DNA of 64,000 bases, from assembly GCA_964482495.1 (NCBI GenBank), contig CAYZXS010000019.1, positions 3,282-67,281 of the forward strand, given 5' to 3'. A program made the translations under genes and the position numbers. Source of the stretch: J029 sp964482495 (GTDB lineage: Bacteria; Planctomycetota; UBA1135). This document shows positions 9,351 through 17,831 of this stretch, piece after piece (position 1 is the first letter of the stretch; the number at the start of each line of letters is the position of its first letter). The notes under the pieces were generated by a model. It made no database searches. It was not told where the DNA came from and saw only the letters and a program-made list of their open reading frames with translations.

Positions 9351-9520
9351 TATTCCTTCCCTGGTGCGGGGGTCCCCCCCTCCGCGTTGAGGCCAACGGC
9401 GGCAGCCGCCCGGGGGTTCAGACGAATTCGCGGGCGGGCCGCGAAATTCGCTTGGGGGTCCGCGAACCGCGTCCGCGAGGCCGGCGTTGCCCGGGCAGAC
9501 CACCCGCCAGGAGCAACCCG

Positions 9521-11086
9521 ATGGCCATCCAACCCGTGATTCCCTCCGCCCTCGAGACCCACCGCCCGTGGGAGCACGACAAGAGCTTCAACGACGTGCT
9601 CGCCGACACCATGCGCCAGGCGCCCTACCTGCTGGTGTCGTTGGCGATCCACGGCCTCGGCGCCCTGCTGCTCGCCGGCCTGGCCTTCCTGCGGCCGACC
9701 GAGCCGGAGACGCCGGAGATCACGGTGGTGGCGCCGGAGACCCCGCCCGATGTGGAGGAGATCAAGCCGGAGGAGCCGCCGGTCGAGGAGGTCCCGATCG
9801 AGGACCCGCAGCTCGTCGAGGTCGACGCGGAGGACGAGGTCGAAGACCCGACCGATGATCCGACCGATACCGACCTCCTCCCCGAGTCGCCCTTCGACGC
9901 CGAGGATTTCCTCGGCAAGGACATCGGCCTCGGCTCCGGTGGCGGCGGCGACGGCATCCGGGGCGGACGCGGGACCAAGCGCGGCAGGGGCGACGCCACC
10001 GAGAAGTCGGTCATGGCGGCGCTGCAGTGGCTGAAGGACCACCAGGCGCCCGAGGGGTACTGGGACAGCGACCAGTTCATGTACTACGACCAGAACCCGG
10101 GGCGGCCGGCCAGCGACGGCCCCGGCAGCCCGGTCAACGACGTCGGTGACACCGGCCTGGCGCTGCTGGCCTTCCTCGGCCACGGCAGCACCATGAGCTC
10201 GGGGCCGTTCTCGGACCAGGTCCGCCGCGGCGTCAACTGGCTGCGCGCCAACCAGCTCGACAACGGCCTCTACGGCGACGAGGTCGGCAACCCGACCCTC
10301 TACAACCACTCGATCGCCACCATGGCGGTGGCGGAGGCCTACCTCTTCGGCCAGTCGCCGATCATCCGGCCGTCGGTGGCCAAGGCCGTCGGCACCATCA
10401 ACCGCGCCCGCAACGACTACGGCGTCTGGCGCTATAGCCTGGCCCCGAACGGCGACAACGACACCTCGATCACGGGCTGGATGGTGTTCGCGCTCGAGAC
10501 CGCCCGCGACGCCGGCCTCGCCATCGACGACGGGGTGTTCCGGGACAGCGAGGACTGGTTCGACACCATGACCGACGGGCTCGGCCGCTGCGGCTACAAC
10601 CTCGAGTCCGGCGCCGGCAGCCTGCCGTCGCGGCCGCGCAGCTACGGCGAGCGCTTCCCGGCCGAGAAGTCAGAGGCGCTGACCGCCGTGGCGCTGCTGT
10701 GCCGGGTGTTCATGACCGACACCAGCGAGGTCAAGCGGTGGAAGGACCACCCCAAGTACGAGGTGATGAAGAAGCACGCCGACCTGCTCGCCGCGACCCC
10801 GCCGGTCTGGGACGCCGAGGGCGGCAGCTGCGACTTCTACTACTGGTACTACGGCACCTTCGCCATGAACCAATGGGGCGGCGAGCACTGGAGGCAGTGG
10901 CGCAAGTCGATCGAGAAGGCCTTGATCCCCAACCAGCGCATGGAGGACGAGCAGGACAACTTCTACGGCTCCTGGGATCCGGTCGGGCCCTGGGGCGAGG
11001 ACGGCGGCCGGGTCTACTCGACCGCGACCGGCGCCCTGATCCTCGAGGTCTACTACCGCTACTCCCGCGTCCTCGGCTCCCGCTGA
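9521..11086 (+). CDS. TonB-like anchored squalene-cyclase-fold protein
   Basis: 521 residues; ATG 9521 has AGGAG 7 nt upstream. Residues about 36-57 form one transmembrane helix with S40-x3-H44 (SLAIHGLGALLLAG), the Ser/His pair by which TonB contacts ExbB/ExbD. An acidic Pro/Glu linker follows (about 59-130, rich in PEEPPVEE-type runs), then a Gly-rich stretch. From about 160 to the end there is a prenyltransferase/squalene-oxidase-repeat alpha/alpha-barrel (ALQWLKDHQAPEGYWDSD, VNWLRANQLDNGLYG, FYYWYYGT, EVYYRY). The catalytic DxDD of true cyclases is not seen. It is paralogous to the C-terminus of the protein at 39199-43116, which is encoded with ExbB and ExbD; this copy has no such genes beside it. 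Likely a periplasmic energised or structural protein; substrate unknown. Confidence 0.75.
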   Translation: MAIQPVIPSALETHRPWEHDKSFNDVLADTMRQAPYLLVSLAIHGLGALLLAGLAFLRPTEPETPEITVVAPETPPDVEEIKPEEPPVEEVPIEDPQLVEVDAEDEVEDPTDDPTDTDLLPESPFDAEDFLGKDIGLGSGGGGDGIRGGRGTKRGRGDATEKSVMAALQWLKDHQAPEGYWDSDQFMYYDQNPGRPASDGPGSPVNDVGDTGLALLAFLGHGSTMSSGPFSDQVRRGVNWLRANQLDNGLYGDEVGNPTLYNHSIATMAVAEAYLFGQSPIIRPSVAKAVGTINRARNDYGVWRYSLAPNGDNDTSITGWMVFALETARDAGLAIDDGVFRDSEDWFDTMTDGLGRCGYNLESGAGSLPSRPRSYGERFPAEKSEALTAVALLCRVFMTDTSEVKRWKDHPKYEVMKKHADLLAATPPVWDAEGGSCDFYYWYYGTFAMNQWGGEHWRQWRKSIEKALIPNQRMEDEQDNFYGSWDPVGPWGEDGGRVYSTATGALILEVYYRYSRVLGSR

Positions 11087-11093
11087 CCCCCTC

Positions 11094-11169
11094 GGTGCCA
11101 GGCTCCTTCCTGCAGTTTTTTGACCCGAGTCTTCGCGGGCCAAAAAACTGCAGGAAGGAGCCTGGCACC
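11094..11169. repeat. long perfect palindrome (REP/MITE-like)
   Basis: Arms of 29 nt (11094-11122 and 11141-11169) are perfect reverse complements around an 18-nt centre that itself partly pairs. The arms start GGTGCCAGGCTCC and end in a T6-G / C-A6 junction. It sits 7 bases after the cyclase-fold gene and 29 before the next. It resembles REP elements mobilised by REP-associated tyrosine transposases (RAYT); no transposase is present. It could also terminate transcription from either side. Confidence 0.75.
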
Positions 11170-11198
11170 CGGCCTGCGGCATCGCTATCCCATTACGG

Positions 11199-12041
11199 GT
11201 GCTTTCGCCCCCTCCGCACCCTCAGCACGGCTACCGTCGCACGGCCATGGGGTGCAGTTTCGCCTTCCTGCTGGTCGGCGACTCCCCCGAGGAGCTGGCG
11301 GCCGCGGCCGAAGCGGGGCTGGACGAGGTCAGCCGGATCGAGAAGCTGCTGTCGCGGCACGACCCGGACAGCGAGGTCTCGCGACTGAACCGTGAGGCCG
11401 GCAAGCGCATGGTGAAGGTCGACCCCGAGCTGCTGCAGCTGCTGGTCGACTGCGGCCAGGTCGGCCTGCGCACCGCCGGGCACTTCGACCTGACGGCCCC
11501 CGGCCGCCGCGGCCTCGACCGGGCATCGGACGGCCTCGGCTCGATCCTGGTCGACCCCGAGCGCTGCCTGATGCGCTTCTCGCGGCCAGACGTGTGCCTG
11601 GACTTCGGCGGCGTCGGCAAGGGTTACGCCCTCGACCGGGCGGCGGCGGTGCTCCGCGACCACGGCGTCCACCAAGGCCTGCTGCAGGCGGGAAAGGATC
11701 TCGCATTGGCCCTGGACGGCGGCTGGGAGGTCGGCCTGCGCTCCCCCGGCGCCGCCTCCGAGGCCGTCGCCCACGTGCCCCTGGCCCGCCGGGCCCTCTC
11801 GAACACGGTCACCGTGGACGAGAACGGCGAATCCAGCATCGTCCGGCCGACCGACGGCAGACCGGTGACCGACCCCGCCGCCTGCGCCGTGATCGCCCGC
11901 TCCGCCGCCGAGGCGGAGGCCCTGTCGACCGCCTTCCTGGCCATGGGCCGCCAGCAGACCGGCCGCTTCTGCACCTCCGGCCGCGGCGCCGACCTGCAGG
12001 TGGCCTGGCTAGAAGACGACTTGAGCTGGCTGCGGCGCTGA
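11199..12041 (+). CDS. ApbE-family FAD:protein FMN transferase-like protein
   Basis: 280 residues from GTG 11199. ApbE enzymes transfer FMN from FAD to Thr residues of redox proteins. Visible family blocks are MGCSF (for MGT), HFDLTAPG, DFGGVGKGYALDRAA, DGRPVTD and AEALSTAFLAMG. Two features are weak: no export signal or lipobox, and the usual HxxDPrTG motif reads IVRPTDG, so activity is uncertain. The ATG at 11247 would begin inside the MGT motif, so the upstream GTG is preferred. Upstream lies the palindromic repeat; 61 bases downstream begins the glycyl radical activase gene, so co-transcription is possible. Confidence 0.7.
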   Translation: MLSPPPHPQHGYRRTAMGCSFAFLLVGDSPEELAAAAEAGLDEVSRIEKLLSRHDPDSEVSRLNREAGKRMVKVDPELLQLLVDCGQVGLRTAGHFDLTAPGRRGLDRASDGLGSILVDPERCLMRFSRPDVCLDFGGVGKGYALDRAAAVLRDHGVHQGLLQAGKDLALALDGGWEVGLRSPGAASEAVAHVPLARRALSNTVTVDENGESSIVRPTDGRPVTDPAACAVIARSAAEAEALSTAFLAMGRQQTGRFCTSGRGADLQVAWLEDDLSWLRR

Positions 12042-12102
12042 GCCGCCCCAGCGCGATCCCCGCCCGGGATCTGGTCGCCTCGCCCGCCAGGGTTTAGGGA
12101 AG

Positions 12103-13056
12103 ATGGATTCTCTCCCGCCATCGACCCCCATGACCCCCCGCGGCCTGGTCCTCGACGTCCAGCGCTGGTCCGTGCAAGACGGCCCCGGCGTGCGGACCAC
12201 GGTGTTCCTGAAGGGCTGCCCGATGGCCTGCCTGTGGTGCCACAACCCGGAGAGCCAGACCTACCGCAAGCAGCTCGTCATCGACACCGCCCGCTGCCTG
12301 CGCTGCGGTGCCTGCGTCGAGACCTGCCTGCAGAAGGGCATCCCCGAACCGGGCGCGCCGCCCTCGCCCGACGCCCACTGCCTGCTCTGCGGCACCTGCG
12401 CTGACGCCTGCCCGACCGAAGCCCGGCGCCTGGTCGGCGAGGAGTACAGCGTCGGCGCGCTGATGGACCTGGTCCTGCGCGACCAGCTCTACTTCGACGA
12501 GTCGGGCGGCGGCGTCACCTTCTCCGGCGGCGAGCCGCTCGGGCAGCCGGACTTCCTGGCCGCGATGCTGAAGGCGTGCCGGAACCAGGAGCTGCACACC
12601 GCCGTCGACACCTGCGGCTTCGCCCCGCTCGAGACCGTGCTCGCGGTGGCGCCGCTGACCGACCTCTTCCTCTACGACCTGAAGGTGCTCGACGACGACC
12701 GGCACCACGAGCTCACCGGGGTCAGCAGCGGCCCGGTGCTCAGCAACCTGCGCGAGCTGGCCCGGGTCCACGACAACATCCACCTGCGCGTGCCGATCGT
12801 GCCCGGCCAGAACGACGACGACGACAACCTGGTCGCCAGCGCCGCCTTCGTCGCCGAGCTGCCCGGAGTGCGTCGGGTCGACCTGCTCCCCTACCACGCC
12901 ACCGGCCGGGACAAGTTCCGGCGCCTGGGCCTGGAGCCGCCCCTGCCAGAGCTCGCCCCGCCCTCCTCCGACCGCATGGAGCGGCTGGCGGCGCCCTTCC
13001 GCCAGCGCGGCCTGGAGGTCACCACCGCCGGCCGCCAACCCACCCGAGAGACATGA
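12103..13056 (+). CDS. glycyl radical enzyme activating protein (radical SAM)
   Basis: 317 residues. It generates the glycyl radical on its partner enzyme by reductive cleavage of S-adenosylmethionine. The radical SAM cluster is C39-x3-C43-x2-C46 (GCPMACLWCHNPES). Two ferredoxin-type 4Fe-4S motifs follow (CLRCGACVETC and CLLCGTCADAC), and then FSGGEPL, the SAM-binding GGE block. This two-extra-cluster layout is typical of activases for dehydratase-type glycyl radical enzymes rather than for PFL itself. Its TGA overlaps the ATG of the next gene (ATGA), so the pair is translationally coupled. ATG 12103 has AGGGA just upstream; ATG 12130 is an alternative. Confidence 0.92.
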   Translation: MDSLPPSTPMTPRGLVLDVQRWSVQDGPGVRTTVFLKGCPMACLWCHNPESQTYRKQLVIDTARCLRCGACVETCLQKGIPEPGAPPSPDAHCLLCGTCADACPTEARRLVGEEYSVGALMDLVLRDQLYFDESGGGVTFSGGEPLGQPDFLAAMLKACRNQELHTAVDTCGFAPLETVLAVAPLTDLFLYDLKVLDDDRHHELTGVSSGPVLSNLRELARVHDNIHLRVPIVPGQNDDDDNLVASAAFVAELPGVRRVDLLPYHATGRDKFRRLGLEPPLPELAPPSSDRMERLAAPFRQRGLEVTTAGRQPTRET

Positions 13057-15464
13057 ACGACCGCACCGCCACCCTGCGCCGCCAGAGCCTGGACGCGCCG
13101 CCGACGATCTCGGCCGAGCGTGCTGTGCTGCTGACCGACTTCTACCGCGAGAACGACGGCCGCTACTCGGTGCCGGTGATGCGGGCGCGCGCCTTCCTGC
13201 ACCTCTGCCAGCACAAGACCGTCTGGATCGGCGACGGCGAGCTGATCGTCGGCGAGCGCGGGCCGGCGCCGAAGGTGGTGCCGACCTTCCCCGAGCTGAC
13301 CTGCCATAGTCTGGAGGACCTGCGCATCCTCGACTCGCGGCCGAAGACCCAGTACGACGTGCCGGAGCAGGTGCTGACCGACTACGAGCGCACGGTCATC
13401 CCGTACTGGCGCGGCCGCAGCCTGCGCGACCGCATCTTCGCCCAGCTGGCGCCGGAGTGGCACGAGGCCTACGAGGCCGGGATCTACACCGAGTTCATGG
13501 AGCAGCGGGCGCCCGGCCATACGGTCGCCGACGGCAAGATCTACCGCAAGGGCATGCGCGGCTTCCAGGCCGACATCGACGAAGCCATTGCCGCGCTCGA
13601 CTTCGTCGCCGACCCGCGCGCCTATGAGCGGCGCGAGCAGCTGCAGGCGATGCGGATCGCCTGCGAGGCCGTGATCGTCTACGCCGAGCGCCACGCCGAG
13701 CGCGCGGAGGAGCTGGCGACCGCGTGCGAGGACCCGCGGCGGCGCGCCGAGTTGGAGCGGATCGCAGAGGTCAACCGGCGGGTGCCGGCCGAGCCGCCGC
13801 GCGACTTCCACGAGGCGCTGCAGGCCTACTGGTGGTGCCACCTGGCGGTCGTGACCGAGTTGAACGGCTGGGACGCCTTCAACCCCGGGCACCTCGACCA
13901 GCACCTGTGGCCCTTCTACCAGGCCGAGGCCGGGGCCGGCTCGCTGGACCGCGACGGCGCCCGCGAGCTGCTCGAGTGCTTCTTCATCAAGTTCAACAAC
14001 CACCCGGCGCCGCCCAAGGTCGGAGTGACCGCGGCCGAGAGCGGCACCTACACCGACTTCGCCAACATCAACCTCGGCGGGCTGCTGGCGGACGGCTCAG
14101 ACGGCTCCAACGAGGTCAGCTACCTGCTGCTCGAGATCATCGACGAGATGCACCTCTTGCAGCCGAGCAGCAACGTCCAGATCTCGCGCAAGACGCCGGA
14201 GCGCTTCTTGCGCTCGGCGCTGCGCGTGATCCGCAACGGCTACGGCTTCCCGTCGGTGTTCAACACCGACAGCGTCGTCGAGGAGCAGCTGCGCATGGGC
14301 AAGACCCTGGAGGACGCGCGCGAGGGTGGCTGCAGCGGCTGCGTCGAGGTCGGCGCCTTCGGCAAGGAGGCCTACATCCTGACCGGCTACTTCAACCTGC
14401 CGAAGGTGCTGGAGCTGGCGCTGAACGACGGCTTCGACGAGCGCACCGGCAAGCAGCTCGGGCCCCGCACGGGGCGCGCCGAGGAGCTGCAGGGCTTCGA
14501 GGCGCTGTTCGCCGCCTTCCGCGAGCAGCTGCACCACTTCCTGCAGATCAAGATCGGCGGCAACCAGCTGATCGAGCGCATCTACGCTGAGCACATGCCA
14601 GCGCCCTTCCTGTCGGTGATCATCGACGACTGCATCGAGCAGGGGCTGGACTACAACGCCGGCGGCGCGCGCTACAACAACAGCTTCATCCAGGCGGTGG
14701 GCATCGGCACGATCAGCGACTCGCTGGCGGCGCTGCGGGAGGTGTTCGAGCAGCGCGGCAACGTCGGCGTCGCCGAGCTGCACCGGGCGCTCGGCCGCGA
14801 CTATGACGGCGACGAGGCGCTGCGGCTGCGGCTGCGCAACAAGATGCCCAAGTACGGCACCGACGACGACCGCGCCGACGAGCTGATGCTGCGGGTCTTC
14901 GAGGCGCTGTTCGAGGAGATCGACGGCGTGCCCAACACCAAGGGCGGCCACTACCGGGTCGAGATGCTGCCGACCACCTGCCACATCTACTTCGGCGAGG
15001 TGCTCGGCGCGACGCCGGACGGGCGGCGGGCCGGGACGCCGGTGAGCGAGGGCATCAGCCCGGTGCAGGGGGTGGACCGGTTCGGGCCGACCGCGGTGCT
15101 GAAGTCGGCGGGGAAGATGGACCACGTGCGGACGGGTGGCACGCTCTTGAACCTGAAGTTCACGCCCAGCCTGCTCGAAGGCGAGCAGGGCATCGACCAG
15201 CTCCGGCACCTGGTGCGCAGCTACTTCAAGATGGACGGCCACCACGTCCAGTTCAACGTCGTGCGGGCGGACCTCCTGCGCGAAGCGAAGCGCGACCCCG
15301 AGTCCCACCGTGACCTGATCGTGCGCGTGGCCGGCTACAGCGACTACTTCTGCGATCTGTCCGAGGCGCTACAAGACGAGATCATCGCCCGGACGGAGCA
15401 CGAGGGGTTTGGGGGCGGGGAAGAGGCTCCCGCGGCGGCTGCCGATCCGCCGGTGACGGCCTGA
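13053..15464 (+). CDS. glycyl radical dehydratase, trans-4-hydroxyproline dehydratase-like
   Basis: 803 residues with both halves of a glycyl radical enzyme: thiyl cysteine C430 in SGCVEVGAFGKEAY and radical glycine G761 in VRVAGYSDYF. E432, two residues after the Cys, is the general base of the eliminating (dehydratase/lyase) subgroup, so this is not pyruvate formate-lyase. A Tyr at Cys+16 (LTGY446) and the blocks YNAGGARYNNSFIQ, GATPDGRR and MDHVRTGGTLLN match my memory of HypD, which converts trans-4-hydroxy-L-proline to pyrroline-5-carboxylate under anoxia. Exact substrate needs a tree; choline or propanediol lyases are the main alternatives. The start is fixed by the 4-nt overlap with its activase. 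It is oxygen-sensitive, so the organism must see anoxic conditions. Confidence 0.8.
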   Translation: MNDRTATLRRQSLDAPPTISAERAVLLTDFYRENDGRYSVPVMRARAFLHLCQHKTVWIGDGELIVGERGPAPKVVPTFPELTCHSLEDLRILDSRPKTQYDVPEQVLTDYERTVIPYWRGRSLRDRIFAQLAPEWHEAYEAGIYTEFMEQRAPGHTVADGKIYRKGMRGFQADIDEAIAALDFVADPRAYERREQLQAMRIACEAVIVYAERHAERAEELATACEDPRRRAELERIAEVNRRVPAEPPRDFHEALQAYWWCHLAVVTELNGWDAFNPGHLDQHLWPFYQAEAGAGSLDRDGARELLECFFIKFNNHPAPPKVGVTAAESGTYTDFANINLGGLLADGSDGSNEVSYLLLEIIDEMHLLQPSSNVQISRKTPERFLRSALRVIRNGYGFPSVFNTDSVVEEQLRMGKTLEDAREGGCSGCVEVGAFGKEAYILTGYFNLPKVLELALNDGFDERTGKQLGPRTGRAEELQGFEALFAAFREQLHHFLQIKIGGNQLIERIYAEHMPAPFLSVIIDDCIEQGLDYNAGGARYNNSFIQAVGIGTISDSLAALREVFEQRGNVGVAELHRALGRDYDGDEALRLRLRNKMPKYGTDDDRADELMLRVFEALFEEIDGVPNTKGGHYRVEMLPTTCHIYFGEVLGATPDGRRAGTPVSEGISPVQGVDRFGPTAVLKSAGKMDHVRTGGTLLNLKFTPSLLEGEQGIDQLRHLVRSYFKMDGHHVQFNVVRADLLREAKRDPESHRDLIVRVAGYSDYFCDLSEALQDEIIARTEHEGFGGGEEAPAAAADPPVTA

Positions 15465-15477
15465 GGGTCACGGTCGG

Positions 15478-17688
15478 TCAGTCCGCCGGGACCTCTAACA
15501 CGACCTCGGTCAGCTTCTCCCGCTCCGCGGGGACGGCCTGTCCGGCGAATCGCCATTCCTCGTCCAGCACACTGACCCGGATCCCCTCCGGAGGGACCGG
15601 GCCGTATTCGAACCAGCCCTCGTCATCGGTCTCGGCCGTCTTCCCCGGATATCCATGGTCGAAACGAACGCTGGCATGGCGGTACGGGCTGCCGTCTTCC
15701 TGGCGCACCAGGCGTACGCGGAGGGATTGCAGCGGGAAGTCGAAGCGCCGCTCCAAATCAGCGCCTACCCCGACTTCGAAGGAGTCGCGGTGCGGGAACT
15801 GGTTGCCTTCATCGCTGGTTCCCCCAGATGCGGCCAGGATCGGCCGGTAGATTCCCGGATGGAGCGGCACCTTGGCGAAGTGGCCATCAGGGCCCAGGGA
15901 GAACAGCCCAATCCGCCCCACCGGTCCAGTGAATGGGCCCTCCTCATGACCAGGACCTTCCATCTGGAAGTAGAGGTCCCAACCCTCCGGGCTGGCACCG
16001 TCCACGAGGACCTGACCGCGAACGCTCCCGGGCCGCATCCCGGTAGCGTCGAGGACCAGTTCGACGCCATCGCCCGCCCCGAGTTCCACGGTTGCGAGGG
16101 GCGGACCAAGGGTCAAGGAGCGTCCGGAGCCTCCGCCTCGGTGATGGAATTGGTTCTCCACCCACAGCCGGACCTCATAGATCCCGGCCTCCAGTCCAGG
16201 AATCCGGAAGGTCCCGGCCGCGGTGAGGGAGGGGTCGCCATCCTCCAGGTGGACCGCCCACTGACCCTCCCGAAGCGTGATGCCATATCGCTCTGGAGCT
16301 GCGCCTGGCCATAAGTTCACCTTGCCAGCGATCTCAGCGCCCCGCTGGACGACGACCATCACTGGATCTCCACTGAGGGCGGCCGACTCGAGCGTCCTGG
16401 GAAGATGCCCCCCGCTGACCTCGACCCTGAACGCCTCGATGCCCGGCGGAACGAAGAAGGTCGTCACCCCGTCGAGGTCCGTTCTCTGCCGATCGGAGAA
16501 AGGGGGGTCTTGTCTTCCACCCGCCATCGGGTCGGTGTACCCGAGAAAAGCCAGCGGATCCTCGCCATCCCCGGGGGTCTCCCACACCGTGACCGTTGAC
16601 CCGACAACGGGCTCGCCATCCTCCCAGGAGACGTGGATCGGGCACGAGACGACTCGCTCCAATTCGATGAGCAGCTCCTCGAGATCCTCGCCGTCGCAGA
16701 TGACCTCGATGGGTTTCGGGCGAGCGAAGTCCCGAGCGATCGGCGTGATCTCGATGAGGTTGCTGCCGTGCCACAGGCCCTTCACCGTGAACCTGCCGTC
16801 TGAGTGAGTCGCCGATCGGTTCATGCCCCGGGAGAAACCGTGATGTCGTTTGGCGAATTCCACCGAGTAGACCTCCACCGGTTCCCCGCTCCCCTTCTCA
16901 ACCACGCGGATCGGAATGGAGTGGGTCGTTCGGACCCGCAGGATCACGTCGCGTTGCCCCCAGTCGAAGGCCCGGTCGTCCGGAATTGGCTGATATCCGC
17001 CGCCCTGGACGGTAATCCCGATCTGACGCAAGTCCTCGCGCTCCAGGTGAAGGGTGAATCGTCCCTGCTCATCTGACCTGGCAGTGGACATCAGGAATAA
17101 CGTGGTCGAGAGGCCTGCCCCGGATACGAGTCCGCCAGCCGGCGGGGCGGCGAGCAGGAGCAGGGAGTGATCGGCGGCGCCGCCGTGCCGCCGGCGATGG
17201 AGGCTCCTCAGCCGCTCGAGCCCGCGACTCAACTGGGCGCGGACGGTGCCGGCGGGCAGGCCGAGGCGCTCCGCGATCTGCGTCGGGCTCAGCTCCTCGA
17301 AGTAGCGTAGGATCAGCAGGTGACGGACCGGCTCCTCGAGCGCGAGCAGGTCCTCGACCAGCAGCCGGTGGGCTTCCGAGCGGGCCAGCAGGGCGTCAGG
17401 AGTGGCCGGCACCCCGGCGACGGCGGATCGAGCAGCCGCCCCCACCTGGGCCTCGCGCCGGCGGCGGCGGCCTTCCGCACGGTGGTCGGACCAGGCGAGG
17501 TTGCGCAACACCCGTCCCAGCCACGGTCGGGGGTCGCCGCCGCGCGCGGGCGGTTTCTCCAGGGCTCGCAGCATCGTCTGCTGAGCCAGGTCGTCGGCGC
17601 GGTCCTCGCCGACCAGGGCGCGGGCCAAGCCGCGGACCCAACCGGCGTGGGCGAGCAGATCTCGGGGTTCGGGAAAGGAATCGGTCAC
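15478..17688 (-). CDS. ECF sigma factor fused to extracytoplasmic carboxypeptidase-regulatory-like domains
   Basis: 736 residues from GTG 17688. Residues about 1-170 are an ECF sigma factor: region 2 (GEDRADDLAQQTMLRALEKP) and region 4 helix-turn-helix (LSPTQIAERLGLPAGTVRAQLSRGLERL). Residues about 172-199 are uncharged (LLLLAAPPAGGLVSGAG) and could span the membrane. From M200 onward there are beta-sandwich repeats of carboxypeptidase-regulatory type, beginning abruptly at the last strand of a repeat (SDEQGRFTLHL). Base composition also drops at this junction (about 17090), so the tail looks joined to the sigma part by deletion or transfer. Plausibly a membrane-tethered regulator that senses through its tail; no anti-sigma gene is adjacent. 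It converges on the glycyl radical gene with a 13-base gap. Confidence 0.8.
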   Translation of the reverse strand: MTDSFPEPRDLLAHAGWVRGLARALVGEDRADDLAQQTMLRALEKPPARGGDPRPWLGRVLRNLAWSDHRAEGRRRRREAQVGAAARSAVAGVPATPDALLARSEAHRLLVEDLLALEEPVRHLLILRYFEELSPTQIAERLGLPAGTVRAQLSRGLERLRSLHRRRHGGAADHSLLLLAAPPAGGLVSGAGLSTTLFLMSTARSDEQGRFTLHLEREDLRQIGITVQGGGYQPIPDDRAFDWGQRDVILRVRTTHSIPIRVVEKGSGEPVEVYSVEFAKRHHGFSRGMNRSATHSDGRFTVKGLWHGSNLIEITPIARDFARPKPIEVICDGEDLEELLIELERVVSCPIHVSWEDGEPVVGSTVTVWETPGDGEDPLAFLGYTDPMAGGRQDPPFSDRQRTDLDGVTTFFVPPGIEAFRVEVSGGHLPRTLESAALSGDPVMVVVQRGAEIAGKVNLWPGAAPERYGITLREGQWAVHLEDGDPSLTAAGTFRIPGLEAGIYEVRLWVENQFHHRGGGSGRSLTLGPPLATVELGAGDGVELVLDATGMRPGSVRGQVLVDGASPEGWDLYFQMEGPGHEEGPFTGPVGRIGLFSLGPDGHFAKVPLHPGIYRPILAASGGTSDEGNQFPHRDSFEVGVGADLERRFDFPLQSLRVRLVRQEDGSPYRHASVRFDHGYPGKTAETDDEGWFEYGPVPPEGIRVSVLDEEWRFAGQAVPAEREKLTEVVLEVPAD

Positions 17689-17831
17689 TCTGACCTAGCC
17701 CACGCCACGCCGAGGACAGCGCTGCTGCAAAAGTCCTGGAGGGGCGGATGGAGGGTCTTCGCCAAGCCTGCCACAAAAAGTCCGGCTTGGCACTTGTCTG
17801 GACCCGGTCATTGCTTAATCTCCATTTGCAA

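Noticed and set aside
15380..15480. Selenocysteine or readthrough at other TGA stops (for example 11084, 15462, 25213, 28450)
   Set aside because: The frames downstream close quickly or lie in intergenic DNA, the TGA is not at a Cys-type motif, and no GGUC-loop hairpin follows.
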